Assembly: GCA_041687495.1 (NCBI GenBank)
Contig: JAWLBR010000046.1
Coordinates: forward strand, 1 to 23,445
DNA: 23,445 bases
Direction of reading: 5' to 3'
From: JAWLBR01 sp041687495
GTDB lineage: Bacteria > Bacillota > Limnochordia > DTU087 > JAAYGB01
Positions within the stretch are counted from its first letter, which is position 1, and every line of letters starts with the position of its first letter. Made by a program: the position numbers and the translations under genes. This document shows positions 15,418-23,219 of this stretch, in pieces. The notes under the pieces were generated by a model. The model did not search any database, had not been told where the DNA came from, and saw only the letters and a list, made by a program, of their open reading frames with translations.

Positions 15418-16212
15418 CTAGTTATCGCCATCTAGCAAACTACCTAAACCGCCAAGAATACTGCCTTCACCTTTTCTTTCGCCCCCAGCCTTAGGTGCCG
15501 AAGCAAAAATCCTATCGGCCATTCTGCTAAACGGCAGTGACTGGAGCCAAACGGTCCCTGGACCTTCTACTACGGCGAAGAACAGACCCTCTCCACCGAA
15601 CAACGCAGTTTTGATCTTGCCAACGAACTGGATATCGTAGCGGATTTCTTTGCTCATCGCTACAATGCAGCCGGTATCGATGCGCAGTTTCTCACCCGGC
15701 GCCAACACCCGTTTGTACATCGTGCCGCCGGCGTGGACGAATGCCAGCCCATCACCTTCAAGTTTCTGCATGATGAAACCTTCGCCACCAAAGAACCCGG
15801 CACCCAGTTTGCGTTGAAACTCGATTCCCACGGCAACTCCTTTAGCGGCACAGAGAAAAGCGTCCTTCTGACAGATGACTTTGCCGCCTAACTGCCCTAG
15901 ATCCATGGCCTCAATTGTTCCAGGATAGGGGGCAGCAAAGCAGATGTGTTTCTTGCCGGCACCGCGGTTAGTGAACACCGTCATGAAGAGGCTTTCTCCA
16001 GTAAGGACTCGTTTGCCAGCCCCCAGCAGCTTGCCAAACAGTCCTTTTTCTTGTCCAGAGCCGTCTCCGAAGATGGTCTCCATTTCGATTCCGTCTTCCA
16101 TCACCATCATACTACCGGCTTCAGCGATAGTGCTCTCGCCTGGGTCTAGCTCAACTTCGACAAATTGCATATCATCGCCGTGCAGCTGGTACTCAATCTC
16201 GTGGCTTCTCAT
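15418..16212 (-). CDS. AIM24/TIGR00266 family protein
   Basis: This is a 264-residue soluble protein of the AIM24 (TIGR00266) family, a beta-rich fold resembling the TRAP-like domain. Its function in bacteria is not settled. Typical segments are EVELDPGESTIAEAGSMMVM near the N-terminus, a glycine-rich stretch with GKRVLTGESLFMTVFTN, then GFIMQKLEGDGLAFVHAGGT, LRIDTGCIVAM and KTALFGGEGLFFAVVEGPG. It ends in a Gly/Ser-rich tail, GSILGGLGSLLDGDN, which is also common in the family. The ATG at 16212 has GAGGTGAGG just upstream on the minus strand. It is transcribed alone and convergent with the GH51 gene. Confidence 0.93.
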   Translation of the reverse strand: MRSHEIEYQLHGDDMQFVEVELDPGESTIAEAGSMMVMEDGIEMETIFGDGSGQEKGLFGKLLGAGKRVLTGESLFMTVFTNRGAGKKHICFAAPYPGTIEAMDLGQLGGKVICQKDAFLCAAKGVAVGIEFQRKLGAGFFGGEGFIMQKLEGDGLAFVHAGGTMYKRVLAPGEKLRIDTGCIVAMSKEIRYDIQFVGKIKTALFGGEGLFFAVVEGPGTVWLQSLPFSRMADRIFASAPKAGGERKGEGSILGGLGSLLDGDN

Positions 16213-16692
16213 AGCCTCACCTCATCTACATCAGATTCAGAAATATCTTCCTCAGAACCTTAGGTCTGTTCCTCTCTAATCTGGGGCACGGCATGAAAAG
16301 ATGTGCTCATGCCGACAGACCATGACACCACGAAGGGATGGCTGATGTCAAATATTGATTATCCAATTACTGGATATTTCCTTCTGGCCCAACATAAGTT
16401 CGCGGGTGGTAAAGACAACACTCATGGGACAGCGAAGACCCCGCATATTTTCTGCGTACTTGCACGGGGTGCCAAAGGATCTGAAGATCCTTGGGAGAAG
16501 AAGGAAAAGGACAAGTACCGGCAAACTACTGAAGACTGAATTGCGACTAGAGATTGGCTGAACCAGAGCGAAGTATACAGTAACGCCATCTGGCTGATAT
16601 TGGAATTTCCTCAAAAACCACGGGGAATACTGGTGATGTGGGAAGATCATTGTCCCTGCAGCTAAGGCGTCGGAAGAAGGAGAAGATAGTTA
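16213..16692. other. 480-bp intergenic region between the AIM24-family gene and degV
   Basis: The AIM24-family and DegV genes diverge here, so promoters for both must be present, though none is clear. An 8-bp perfect inverted repeat (16289-16296 with 16307-16314, arm CGGCATGA) lies 77 bp upstream of the AIM24-family start. The only coding candidate is a 64-residue frame at 16345-16539, listed separately. Confidence 0.5.
16345..16539 (+). CDS. Possible small protein, unrecognised (64 residues)
   Basis: This ATG-started frame has a GAAGGG sequence about 7 nt upstream and ends in a lysine/glutamate-rich tail (WEKKEKDKYRQ). The N-terminal half is mixed (MSNIDYPITGYFLLAQHKF) and has no signal peptide or known motif. 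I do not recognise it. Overlapping frames on both strands are similarly open here, so it could be chance. Confidence 0.25.
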   Translation: MSNIDYPITGYFLLAQHKFAGGKDNTHGTAKTPHIFCVLARGAKGSEDPWEKKEKDKYRQTTED

Positions 16693-17535
16693 GTGGGAAT
16701 TAAGATCGTAGCAGATAGCTGCTGTGACACCAACGAGGCAATCGATGGGGTAGTTGAGATCAAGAGAGTGCCTTTGACGATATATGTGGGTGAGAAGGAA
16801 TTTCCAGATGATGGCACCTATTCATCCCGAGATATTTTGCGGATGATGCGAGAATCTGAAACGTCTCCACGCACAGCCAGTCCATCGCCGGGTCAGTTTC
16901 TTGAGGGGATTGAAGATGGAGATGAAGACAGAGTCTTCATTGTCACGCTCCCGGCTCAGCTAAGCAGTACCTATCAGAATGCAGTTATGGCTCAAAGAAT
17001 GGCACGGGAGAAAGGAACGGCCAAGTTTGTCCATGTATTTGATAGCCTCAGCGCTTCGGTTGGTGAAGCACTGGTTTGTCTGAAAATCCACGAACTGTCG
17101 ACCCAAGGCATTAAGGCAGCTGAGTTAGTCGAGCGGGTAAATGAATACATCAGTGATATGAAGACGTTCTTTCTCCTAGATTCCCTCGATAACCTAGTGA
17201 AAGCTGGGCGCATGAGTAAGTTGATGGGTAGGATCGGTTCGGTACTTTCTTTGAAGCTGATTCTGGGAGCCTCGGATGAAGGGACCATTAAGCTCTTTGA
17301 TAAGGCTCGAGGAGCCAAACGAGCATTTCGCCGCTTGATCGATCAGATTGAAGAACACGGGGAGCGACTGGAAGAGAGGATCCTAGGGGTTGCCCACTGC
17401 AACTGTCGGGAGAAGGCCGAAGAACTAAAAGCGGAAGTTCTGAAACGGTTTAACTTCAAGGATGTCATTATCGTTGAGACTAAAGGGATCTCTACTGTTT
17501 ATGCTGATGACGGCGGGCTCATCATCGCCTTCTAG
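16693..17535 (+). CDS. DegV family fatty acid-binding protein
   Basis: This 280-residue two-domain protein binds a fatty acid. In Firmicutes, DegV/FakB proteins present the fatty acid to the kinase FakA for phosphorylation and incorporation into phospholipid. The N-terminal KIVADSCCDTN matches the usual DSxxD start, followed by PLTIYVGEKEFPDDG, TASPSPGQFLE, the fatty-acid pocket LPAQLSSTYQNA, and LDSLDNLVKAGRMS. The C-terminus has AHCNCREKAEEL. The start is GTG at 16693 with AAGGAG 10 nt upstream. No fakA is nearby, which is common for the several DegV paralogues Firmicutes carry. Confidence 0.93.
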   Translation: MGIKIVADSCCDTNEAIDGVVEIKRVPLTIYVGEKEFPDDGTYSSRDILRMMRESETSPRTASPSPGQFLEGIEDGDEDRVFIVTLPAQLSSTYQNAVMAQRMAREKGTAKFVHVFDSLSASVGEALVCLKIHELSTQGIKAAELVERVNEYISDMKTFFLLDSLDNLVKAGRMSKLMGRIGSVLSLKLILGASDEGTIKLFDKARGAKRAFRRLIDQIEEHGERLEERILGVAHCNCREKAEELKAEVLKRFNFKDVIIVETKGISTVYADDGGLIIAF

Positions 17536-17765
17536 ATGTAGTGTGGCTGTGAGCGGTTCTGCGGATGTAGGTGATGTAGGTTGTGCTTCGTGTCACGGAG
17601 TTAAAGAGCTTTGCCATGGACTGTGAGAGTACTTTCTCGCAGTTCTTTTTGTTGGCCTGCCAACGTCAGAAGACGCAACAGTTTGCTGAGAGACTGAATG
17701 AGCCGGCGCCGGTCAATCTGCGGTACCCGCCTATGGCATACTCACGAGAAGGGGAGCGATCAGAG

Positions 17766-18293
17766 ATGGATGCGATTACTGCCATTCAGACAAGAAGAAG
17801 TGTTCGCCACTTCAAGTCCGATCCGGTACCTGATGAGCTAGTCCGTCAGGTCGTTCAGGCCGCTGGATATGCGCCCTCGGCCCATAATGGCCAGCCTTGG
17901 GAGTTCATCGTTACTAGAAACGATGACAACAAGCGGAAGCTGGATGAAGGCCACAAGTATACTCGGTTCCTACCAAGGACGCCGGTAGTAATTGTTGTTT
18001 GCGCAAGATTTCCCGAGAGCCCGCGCCGTATTTCGGAAGCAAAGGGAGTGCAGTACATGTGTGTGCAGGATTCGGCAGCGGCGATACAAAACATGCTGCT
18101 AGCCGCCCATGCCTTGGGACTGGGCACTTGCTGGGTGGGGGATTTCACTGATTCTGATGTCAAGGAGATGTTCGGCATCCCTGATCCGTTTGCTCCAGTA
18201 GCGCTGATTGCCTTGGGGTATCCGGAGAAAATGCCGCCGCGGGCTCCCAAACGCCGTGACGTGGAAGAAATCATCCACTGGGAGAAGTTCTAG
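17766..18293 (+). CDS. Nitroreductase family protein (FMN-dependent)
   Basis: This 175-residue flavoprotein uses NAD(P)H to reduce nitro or other electron-poor compounds; its physiological substrate is unknown. ITAIQTRRSVRHFKSDPVPD holds the FMN-phosphate arginines, AAGYAPSAHNGQPWEFIV is the second FMN-binding block, and AAIQNMLLAAHALGLGTCWV and IALGYPEK are the usual C-terminal blocks. It is one of the short members of the family. The frame is open upstream to 17583, but the ATG at 17766 has AGGGGAG about 11 nt ahead and fits the domain edge. It lies 230 bp after degV. Confidence 0.93.
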   Translation: MDAITAIQTRRSVRHFKSDPVPDELVRQVVQAAGYAPSAHNGQPWEFIVTRNDDNKRKLDEGHKYTRFLPRTPVVIVVCARFPESPRRISEAKGVQYMCVQDSAAAIQNMLLAAHALGLGTCWVGDFTDSDVKEMFGIPDPFAPVALIALGYPEKMPPRAPKRRDVEEIIHWEKF

Positions 18294-18409
18294 GAGCCAC
18301 TATGGGTGACATGCACTATAGAGAACGACTGGGATGGATCGCTTGCGATGCACTGTGCTGTGAAGCGTATTTCAGGCAATGAGTTAGTTATTGAATGGGA
18401 AGTGTTTGA

Positions 18410-19414
18410 GTGGAGATAAGAAACAGGATTAGTATTATGCTTAAAGACAATTATGCGATCACGCCAACCTACATAAAGGAGCAGCCAAGAGGATGGTCAG
18501 CCTTAGCCTTTTCGATTGAAGATAAGACCCAGCGCTATTTCTTGAAGGTTTACCAGAAGAGTAGACCTTCGATTGTTCGCTATATAGAAGCCATAGACAG
18601 GTATATTCCTGTAGTCAGGTGGCTACAGGGTAATTCAAGTTTAAAGAGCAACATCGCCACCCCGCTCCATACCAATCTGGGCTACAACAAATGCGAGGAC
18701 TCGGAATATGTCTATTTGCTTTCACAGTATGTGGACGGAATCACCATTGGGGAAAGAGCCCTAAGCCTTCATCAAGTGAAAGAGCTGGCTAGAATTCTCG
18801 GTGTGTTACATGCAGGCACTTCTATAATGCCCAATGAGTTGAGAGCACGTCAGATAGAGGAAACCTTTCACATTAGCTTTTGTGACGCGTTAACAAGATT
18901 TTTGGATCGTGATCTAGATCAGAAGGATGATGCTCTTCGGCGGATCTTATCTCCCCATATCAATGACTTACTCGCTACAATTGATCGGTTTACGGTCCTA
19001 GCAGGCTCCTTGCAGGCTAAATCTCAGAATTTGGTTCTGTGCCATGCAGACGCTCATAGTTGGAACATTATCCAGGGGCAAGAACTGGTTTTGGTCGACT
19101 GGGAGTGCCTCAGGCTCGCACCTCCAGAACAGGACTTGGTGCTGAGTGCTGCAGAAACATATGCTGACGTATTCCTGGCTGAGTATCTACAGCATATGGA
19201 CAATTACGACCCCGATTTCGCAGCATTCGAGTTCTATCTCCTCAAGAGAAAACTCGAGGATATCTGGGAGTGGATTTTAGACCTACGGGCTGGCGGTCTT
19301 GTTAAGGCCGAGGATGTGAACCTAAGTCTATTAAAGTCTACCGCAGAGCAGTGTAATGCTTCCCACATTCGTAGTTTTCGAAGGCATCTAGACACACTGT
19401 TTGCTGGTCGATGA
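18410..19414 (+). CDS. Phosphotransferase (APH/CotS-like kinase fold)
   Basis: This 334-residue protein has the aminoglycoside phosphotransferase/choline kinase fold. RYFLKVYQK (near 44-52) supplies the ATP-binding lysine, H212-A-D214-A-H-S-W-N219 is the catalytic loop (HxDxxxxN) and VD230WE carries the metal-binding aspartate. Family members phosphorylate small molecules such as aminoglycosides, choline, homoserine or sugars, and spore-formers have several of unknown substrate, including CotS-type spore coat proteins. The substrate here cannot be told. The start is GTG at 18410 (GGGAAG 7 nt ahead). An ATG at 18437 is a weaker alternative. It stands alone, 215 bp before another kinase of this fold. 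Confidence 0.85.
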   Translation: MEIRNRISIMLKDNYAITPTYIKEQPRGWSALAFSIEDKTQRYFLKVYQKSRPSIVRYIEAIDRYIPVVRWLQGNSSLKSNIATPLHTNLGYNKCEDSEYVYLLSQYVDGITIGERALSLHQVKELARILGVLHAGTSIMPNELRARQIEETFHISFCDALTRFLDRDLDQKDDALRRILSPHINDLLATIDRFTVLAGSLQAKSQNLVLCHADAHSWNIIQGQELVLVDWECLRLAPPEQDLVLSAAETYADVFLAEYLQHMDNYDPDFAAFEFYLLKRKLEDIWEWILDLRAGGLVKAEDVNLSLLKSTAEQCNASHIRSFRRHLDTLFAGR

Positions 19415-19629
19415 TAACAGATCCGCCTGGAGTGACCACGGTGGAAGCGGGTGTAGACAATGCATGACCAAGTTCAATGAAGCAATACGGCGCCCTAGTC
19501 GAAGAAAGTCGAGCAGCTAGTGCGAGCTGCCAGGCAGCCTCAGTCTATTACTGAAGTACTGTGACACTAATAGATTCAGGGGAATGAGTTGGTATTGAAG
19601 CAACTTATTCAGGAGAGGGAGGACTAACA

Positions 19630-20547
19630 TTGCAGCAGCCATGGCAGTCGGAGATTGTGGTTTCCCCGAAACAAGCTCAGAACCTCATTGCCGAGCAGTT
19701 CCCGGAACTAGTGCCAGTTTCGGCGAGGGCATATGGGGAGGGATGGGACAATACTGTTATTGAGACCAATGGTGGGTATCTGTTTCGCTTCCCCCGCCGG
19801 GAAGTGGCTGTTGAACTACTAGAAACCGAGATTGCCCTGCTGCCGAAGCTAAGTCATCGCTTGTGCCTCTCCGTTCCCCGCCCTCTTTTTGTTGGAAGAC
19901 CGACGAGGGAGTACCCGTGGCCGTTTTACGGACACAAAAAGGTGCTGGGTATTACTGCCATCAGCCGGTGCCTGACCGCTGAGCAGCGCAGCTCTGGGGC
20001 GCGAAAGCTTGGCGAGTTTCTTAGGATGTTACATAGTATAGGAGTGCAGGAGGCTTTGGCGATGGGAGCTGTACCGGATCAGCTCAGCAGGATGGACATC
20101 AGTCTGCGACTACCGAAGCTGCAGGCCTATCTACACGAAGTGAAGCGCCGCGGGTTATTTCCACAGATGGGTGCCTTGAGTAGGGTGTTGGAGTCGAGCA
20201 TGCCCGAAGGCCATCCGGTTTCGGAGTCGTGTGTAGTACATGGAGATCTGCACCCAGGAAACATTGTTGTCGACGATTTTGGAACTATCTCGGGGGTAAT
20301 CGACTGGGGCGATGTCCATATTGGTAGTCCTGCAGTTGATCTCGCAATTGTCTACAGTTTTCTTCCCAGGCAAGGTCGAGAGGCCTTTTGTGAAGCCTAT
20401 GGCGAGGCCGCAGAGAGCGTGTGGAGGCTTGCGAGATTCAAGGCCATCTACACCGCAGTTAATCTTCTCATGTACGGACTTGATACGGGTAATAAAGTCC
20501 TAGTCCAAGGCGGTCTGGCGTCACTGGAACTGATAGTGGACTCTTGA
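19630..20547 (+). CDS. Aminoglycoside phosphotransferase family protein
   Basis: This is a 305-residue APH-fold kinase, distinct in sequence from the one upstream. YLFRFPRREVAVELLETEIA carries the N-lobe pattern of APH(2'')- and Mph-like proteins. H204-G-D206-LHPG-N211 (VVHGDLHPGNIVV) is the catalytic loop and IDWGDVHIGSPAVDLA with D225 is the metal-binding segment. The closest named relatives by pattern are aminoglycoside 2''- and macrolide 2'-phosphotransferases, but most chromosomal members have no shown resistance role. The start is TTG at 19630 with GGGAGGA about 6 nt upstream. It is followed by the ZIP transporter gene 72 bp later, possibly in one unit. Confidence 0.87.
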   Translation: MQQPWQSEIVVSPKQAQNLIAEQFPELVPVSARAYGEGWDNTVIETNGGYLFRFPRREVAVELLETEIALLPKLSHRLCLSVPRPLFVGRPTREYPWPFYGHKKVLGITAISRCLTAEQRSSGARKLGEFLRMLHSIGVQEALAMGAVPDQLSRMDISLRLPKLQAYLHEVKRRGLFPQMGALSRVLESSMPEGHPVSESCVVHGDLHPGNIVVDDFGTISGVIDWGDVHIGSPAVDLAIVYSFLPRQGREAFCEAYGEAAESVWRLARFKAIYTAVNLLMYGLDTGNKVLVQGGLASLELIVDS

Positions 20548-20619
20548 CCGAGTAACCCTTAGGACTCGAGTCGCATAGTCTGGTATCCGTAGGAAACTCG
20601 ACAGTTAGGGGTTGCTGCG

Positions 20620-21399
20620 ATGCAGACTATGTTCGAACAGCTAAGTCCGGTTGTTTTGGGGATTATCGCCAGTCTGGGTGCTGGTCTGGCGACTGGAGTG
20701 GGCGGGCTTCCGGTGCTCTTTACCCGCAGGATTCCCAAGGAGCTACTTGACAGCTTACTCGGTTTCGCCGCCGGTGTGATGCTGGCCGCCACGTCTTTTA
20801 GTCTGATTTTGCCCGCCATCGAAGCGGGGGGAGGTGGTATACGGGGAGCTGGTGTCACCCTTTTTGGAATCCTCTTGGGCGGCTTGTTTATTGACCTAAT
20901 CGACAAGTTCTTTCCAGACACAAATTTGCTGAAGGGTCCGAGTAGAAATCACGATAACCTCCGGAAGGTCTGGCTGTTTGTTCTCGCTATCACCATTCAC
21001 AACTTCCCTGAGGGGATGGCTGTAGGTGTTGGCTTTGGGGATGGAAACATCTCTCAAGGGATGAGTCTGGCAATTGCCATTGGACTGCAGAACATACCTG
21101 AGGGATTGGCGGTGGCGCTGCCTATCATCGGAGAAGGTATCTCGCCTTGGAAGGCTTGGTTAGTTGCGCTGTTATCGGGGCTGGTTGAACCCGTTGGCGG
21201 GTTGCTTGGTGCAGGTATAGTGCACGTGGCAAGGCCTTTGCTCCCAGTGTGCCTGTCCTTTGCCGCTGGCGCGATGCTCTTTGTCATCAGTCATGAGATC
21301 ATCCCGGAGACACAGAGGGGAACAGCCACAAAGCTCGCAGCCCATATGCTGATGGTCGGCTTTGTGATCATGATGTTCCTCGATACAGTTTTGGGATAG
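20620..21399 (+). CDS. ZIP family divalent metal transporter (ZupT-like)
   Basis: This 259-residue membrane protein has about eight hydrophobic segments and imports zinc or other divalent metals. The transmembrane metal sites are clear: H127-N-F-P-E131-G, Q157-N-I-P-E161-G and H225-E226-IIPE230. A short hydrophilic loop follows the third helix (DTNLLKGPSRNHDNLRK), as is usual. GFAAGVMLAATSFSLILPAI is the second membrane segment. The ATG at 20620 is preceded by TAGGGG about 9 nt ahead. A terminator shared with the convergent zinc-ribbon gene follows. Metal specificity cannot be read from sequence; Zn, Fe or Mn are all possible. Confidence 0.95.
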   Translation: MQTMFEQLSPVVLGIIASLGAGLATGVGGLPVLFTRRIPKELLDSLLGFAAGVMLAATSFSLILPAIEAGGGGIRGAGVTLFGILLGGLFIDLIDKFFPDTNLLKGPSRNHDNLRKVWLFVLAITIHNFPEGMAVGVGFGDGNISQGMSLAIAIGLQNIPEGLAVALPIIGEGISPWKAWLVALLSGLVEPVGGLLGAGIVHVARPLLPVCLSFAAGAMLFVISHEIIPETQRGTATKLAAHMLMVGFVIMMFLDTVLG

Positions 21400-21430
21400 A
21401 GGAGAGGCAGAAGCAACCTCGAGAACAAGA

Positions 21431-21466
21431 AAGCCCCTCCTGGCCGCAAGTGGCCGAGAGGGGTTT
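21431..21466. terminator. Bidirectional terminator between ZIP and zinc-ribbon genes
   Basis: An outer stem (AAGCCCCTC at 21431-21439 with GAGGGGTTT at 21458-21466) and an inner GGCC/GGCC stem lie between two convergent genes. On the minus strand the hairpin runs into TTTCTTGTTCT, a good T-rich end, and on the plus strand into a short TTT. Confidence 0.8.
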
Positions 21467-21478
21467 ACCTATGCTAAT

Positions 21479-21781
21479 CTAGTATCTGCTTCTCTTTGGC
21501 GTGAAGCAGTCGCTACAGTAGACCGGACGATCTCCGGTAGGCCTAAAGGGAACTTGGGTCTCTTTGCCGCACGCTGCGCATGTAGCGGGGTACATTTCCC
21601 TCGGGCCCCGATTGTCCCGGCGGGGAGCTCTGCCGCCATTTTGCTTGCGAGCAGCGCGACAGCTGGGACAGCGACCTGGCTCGTTAGTAAAACCTTTCTC
21701 TGCATAGAACTCCTGCTCAGAGGCGGTGAAGGTAAACTGGTTCCCGCAATCTCGGCAGGTAAGGGTCTTATCTGTGTACAT
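21479..21781 (-). CDS. Double zinc-ribbon protein
   Basis: This 100-residue protein has two zinc-ribbon sites: C9-x2-C12 with C38-x2-C41, and C68-x2-C71 with C89-x2-C92. Between them lies a basic, Gly/Arg-rich linker (about 42-61). The first half (LTCRDCGNQFTFTASEQEFY, EPGRCPSC) matches the probable zinc-ribbon family zf_Tbcl. The second resembles the CxxCG...RPVYCSDC ribbon that often accompanies it. The arrangement suggests nucleic-acid or ribosome binding, but no function is known. The ATG at 21781 has AAGGAG about 12 nt upstream, a long spacing. It converges with the ZIP transporter gene. Confidence 0.9.
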   Translation of the reverse strand: MYTDKTLTCRDCGNQFTFTASEQEFYAEKGFTNEPGRCPSCRAARKQNGGRAPRRDNRGPREMYPATCAACGKETQVPFRPTGDRPVYCSDCFTPKRSRY

Positions 21782-22111
21782 AAAAAAGATCCGCTCCTTG
21801 TGGTTGTTTGCTCAGGGTGGTTAGGGATACATCGCTTATCTTTCCCAGGCCATGAGACAAACTGCGAGAAGGGATCAATAATGTGCTATCGCACTAAGCC
21901 TATTCACTTGAGCGATCTCAGTATAGCACTGGGTTAGGGAACTGTAAATATCCCATCGAAGCCCCCTGCGATCTTTCTCGTCCTGGAACTCCAGTATTCT
22001 AGGCATTGCCCAGTGTTTTGCGTTTCCTAACACTCGGGAAATGGGTTTGAGTTGAATCTCATTGAGAGATACTAACCCGCGAGGGCTGTAGCGCCACGGG
22101 GAGGAACAGGG
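21782..22111. promoter_or_regulatory. 330-bp divergent intergenic region upstream of the zinc-ribbon and GerAB-like genes
   Basis: There is no coding frame I support. It carries an interrupted inverted repeat (GTGCTAT at 21883-21889 with ATAGCAC at 21923-21929) and a hairpin at 22009-22038 (AGTGTT with AACACT plus flanking CC/GG). A GATACTA sequence about 40 bp before the GerAB-like start resembles a sigma-G -10 element, but a matching -35 is not evident. Confidence 0.4.
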
Positions 22112-23188
22112 ATGAGACTAGAATCTGGCAGGATGTCAAGTTCGCAGATAAGCTTCTTGACAGTTGGCTTCATCTTCGGTGTGTCCTTGGTCATTCCTCC
22201 TAGCCGATTTACTGGTAAGGACACCTGGGTTGCGATACTGATCGCCTTAGCAGAAGCGCTGATGTTTGCCTGGCTCTACGTTCAACTAGCCGTTGGCTTT
22301 CCGGGAAAGACCTTTGTTGGTATCGCAAGGACGGTATTTGGAGACGTTCTTGGCATGATCGTGTCTTCTGCCTTCATCGCTTTCCTGTTTGTTCAGGCGT
22401 GTCTTGTACCCGGCGGATTCGCCTTGTTTCTCACCGTAGTACTCTTATCTAAAACACCTCTTGTGGTGTTGTGTATAGGGCTGGTACTGGTTTCGGCTCT
22501 GGCGGTGCGGCATGGTATTGAGGTTATCTCCCGGTGCAGTCTCATCCTGGTTCCCATTACCATCGTAAGTCTGTTGGCAACGTTCGTGATGCTTCTGCCC
22601 AAGTATGACTGGTCGGGCCTTTTTCCCTTCGTAGAACAGCCTATCTCTTCACTGCTTACCAATTCGCACCAAATCAGCACGTTCTCGTTAAGCCACTCGG
22701 CAGCCTTTCTCATGGTTTTGCCGTTCGCGGGTGATGTGGGTTCCGTACCACGCTACTTTGTCAAGGCCGTGCTGATTGCCGGTTTGATTCTCGCTGCGGT
22801 GTCGGTGCAAAATGTATTGGTCTTGGGCAATACTGCAGACGTCTCAGTTTACCCGACATATGATGCAGTCCGCCTAATTGAAGTAGGCGAGCTTTTTACC
22901 CGCTTTGAGGCGCTAGCGGCGATCAATCTGCTTACTATGGGGTTTCTGAAACTGTGCGTGTTCTACTATGGCGCGGTCTTGGGAGTCGCACAATTAGCTG
23001 GATTGCGTTCATACCTTCCGCTGGTATGGCCGATGGGTGCGCTGATCGTGGTGGCCGGAATGCTCTTCAGCAGCACCGTGCCTAATATGGCCTTCTATGA
23101 AGGTGCTTTCCCCTACATAGCAACTGTTGCTGAGATGGCAATCCCGCTAATGACCTTCATTGTCGCTAAGTTGAGAGGAGTGCTGTAA
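22112..23188 (+). CDS. GerAB-type spore germination permease (endospore germination permease family)
   Basis: This 358-residue inner-membrane protein has about ten hydrophobic segments, of the GerAB/GerKB amino-acid-permease-like family. In nutrient germinant receptors the B subunit binds the germinant and works with GerAA and GerAC. Family traits seen are the N-terminal SSSQISFLTVGFIFGVSLVI, YDWSGLFPFVE in the middle, YPTYDAVRLIEVGELFTRFE, and LTMGFLKLCVFYYGAVLGVA. The ATG at 22112 has GGGGAGG about 7 nt ahead. Neither an A nor a C subunit gene is next to it inside the window: upstream is the zinc-ribbon gene and downstream a convergent repeat protein. It may be an orphan B subunit. Its presence points to an endospore former. 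Confidence 0.88.
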   Translation: MRLESGRMSSSQISFLTVGFIFGVSLVIPPSRFTGKDTWVAILIALAEALMFAWLYVQLAVGFPGKTFVGIARTVFGDVLGMIVSSAFIAFLFVQACLVPGGFALFLTVVLLSKTPLVVLCIGLVLVSALAVRHGIEVISRCSLILVPITIVSLLATFVMLLPKYDWSGLFPFVEQPISSLLTNSHQISTFSLSHSAAFLMVLPFAGDVGSVPRYFVKAVLIAGLILAAVSVQNVLVLGNTADVSVYPTYDAVRLIEVGELFTRFEALAAINLLTMGFLKLCVFYYGAVLGVAQLAGLRSYLPLVWPMGALIVVAGMLFSSTVPNMAFYEGAFPYIATVAEMAIPLMTFIVAKLRGVL

Positions 23189-23219
23189 CCGTCTATGTGG
23201 TAACTGGCAAAAATCGCAG

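Noticed and set aside
17583..17765. 61-codon extension upstream of the nitroreductase
   Set aside because: It does not resemble the family; the ATG at 17766 has a ribosome binding site and leads straight into the FMN-binding start.
19415..19629. T-box or riboswitch leader before the second kinase
   Set aside because: A GGTGGAAGCGGG sequence recalls a T-box but the conserved core and antiterminator are missing; only a 6-bp stem (GCAGCT/AGCTGC) is present.
22066..22075. Sigma-G promoter for the GerAB-like gene
   Set aside because: GATACTA resembles the -10 element but the expected -35 at 17-18 bp upstream is not recognisable.
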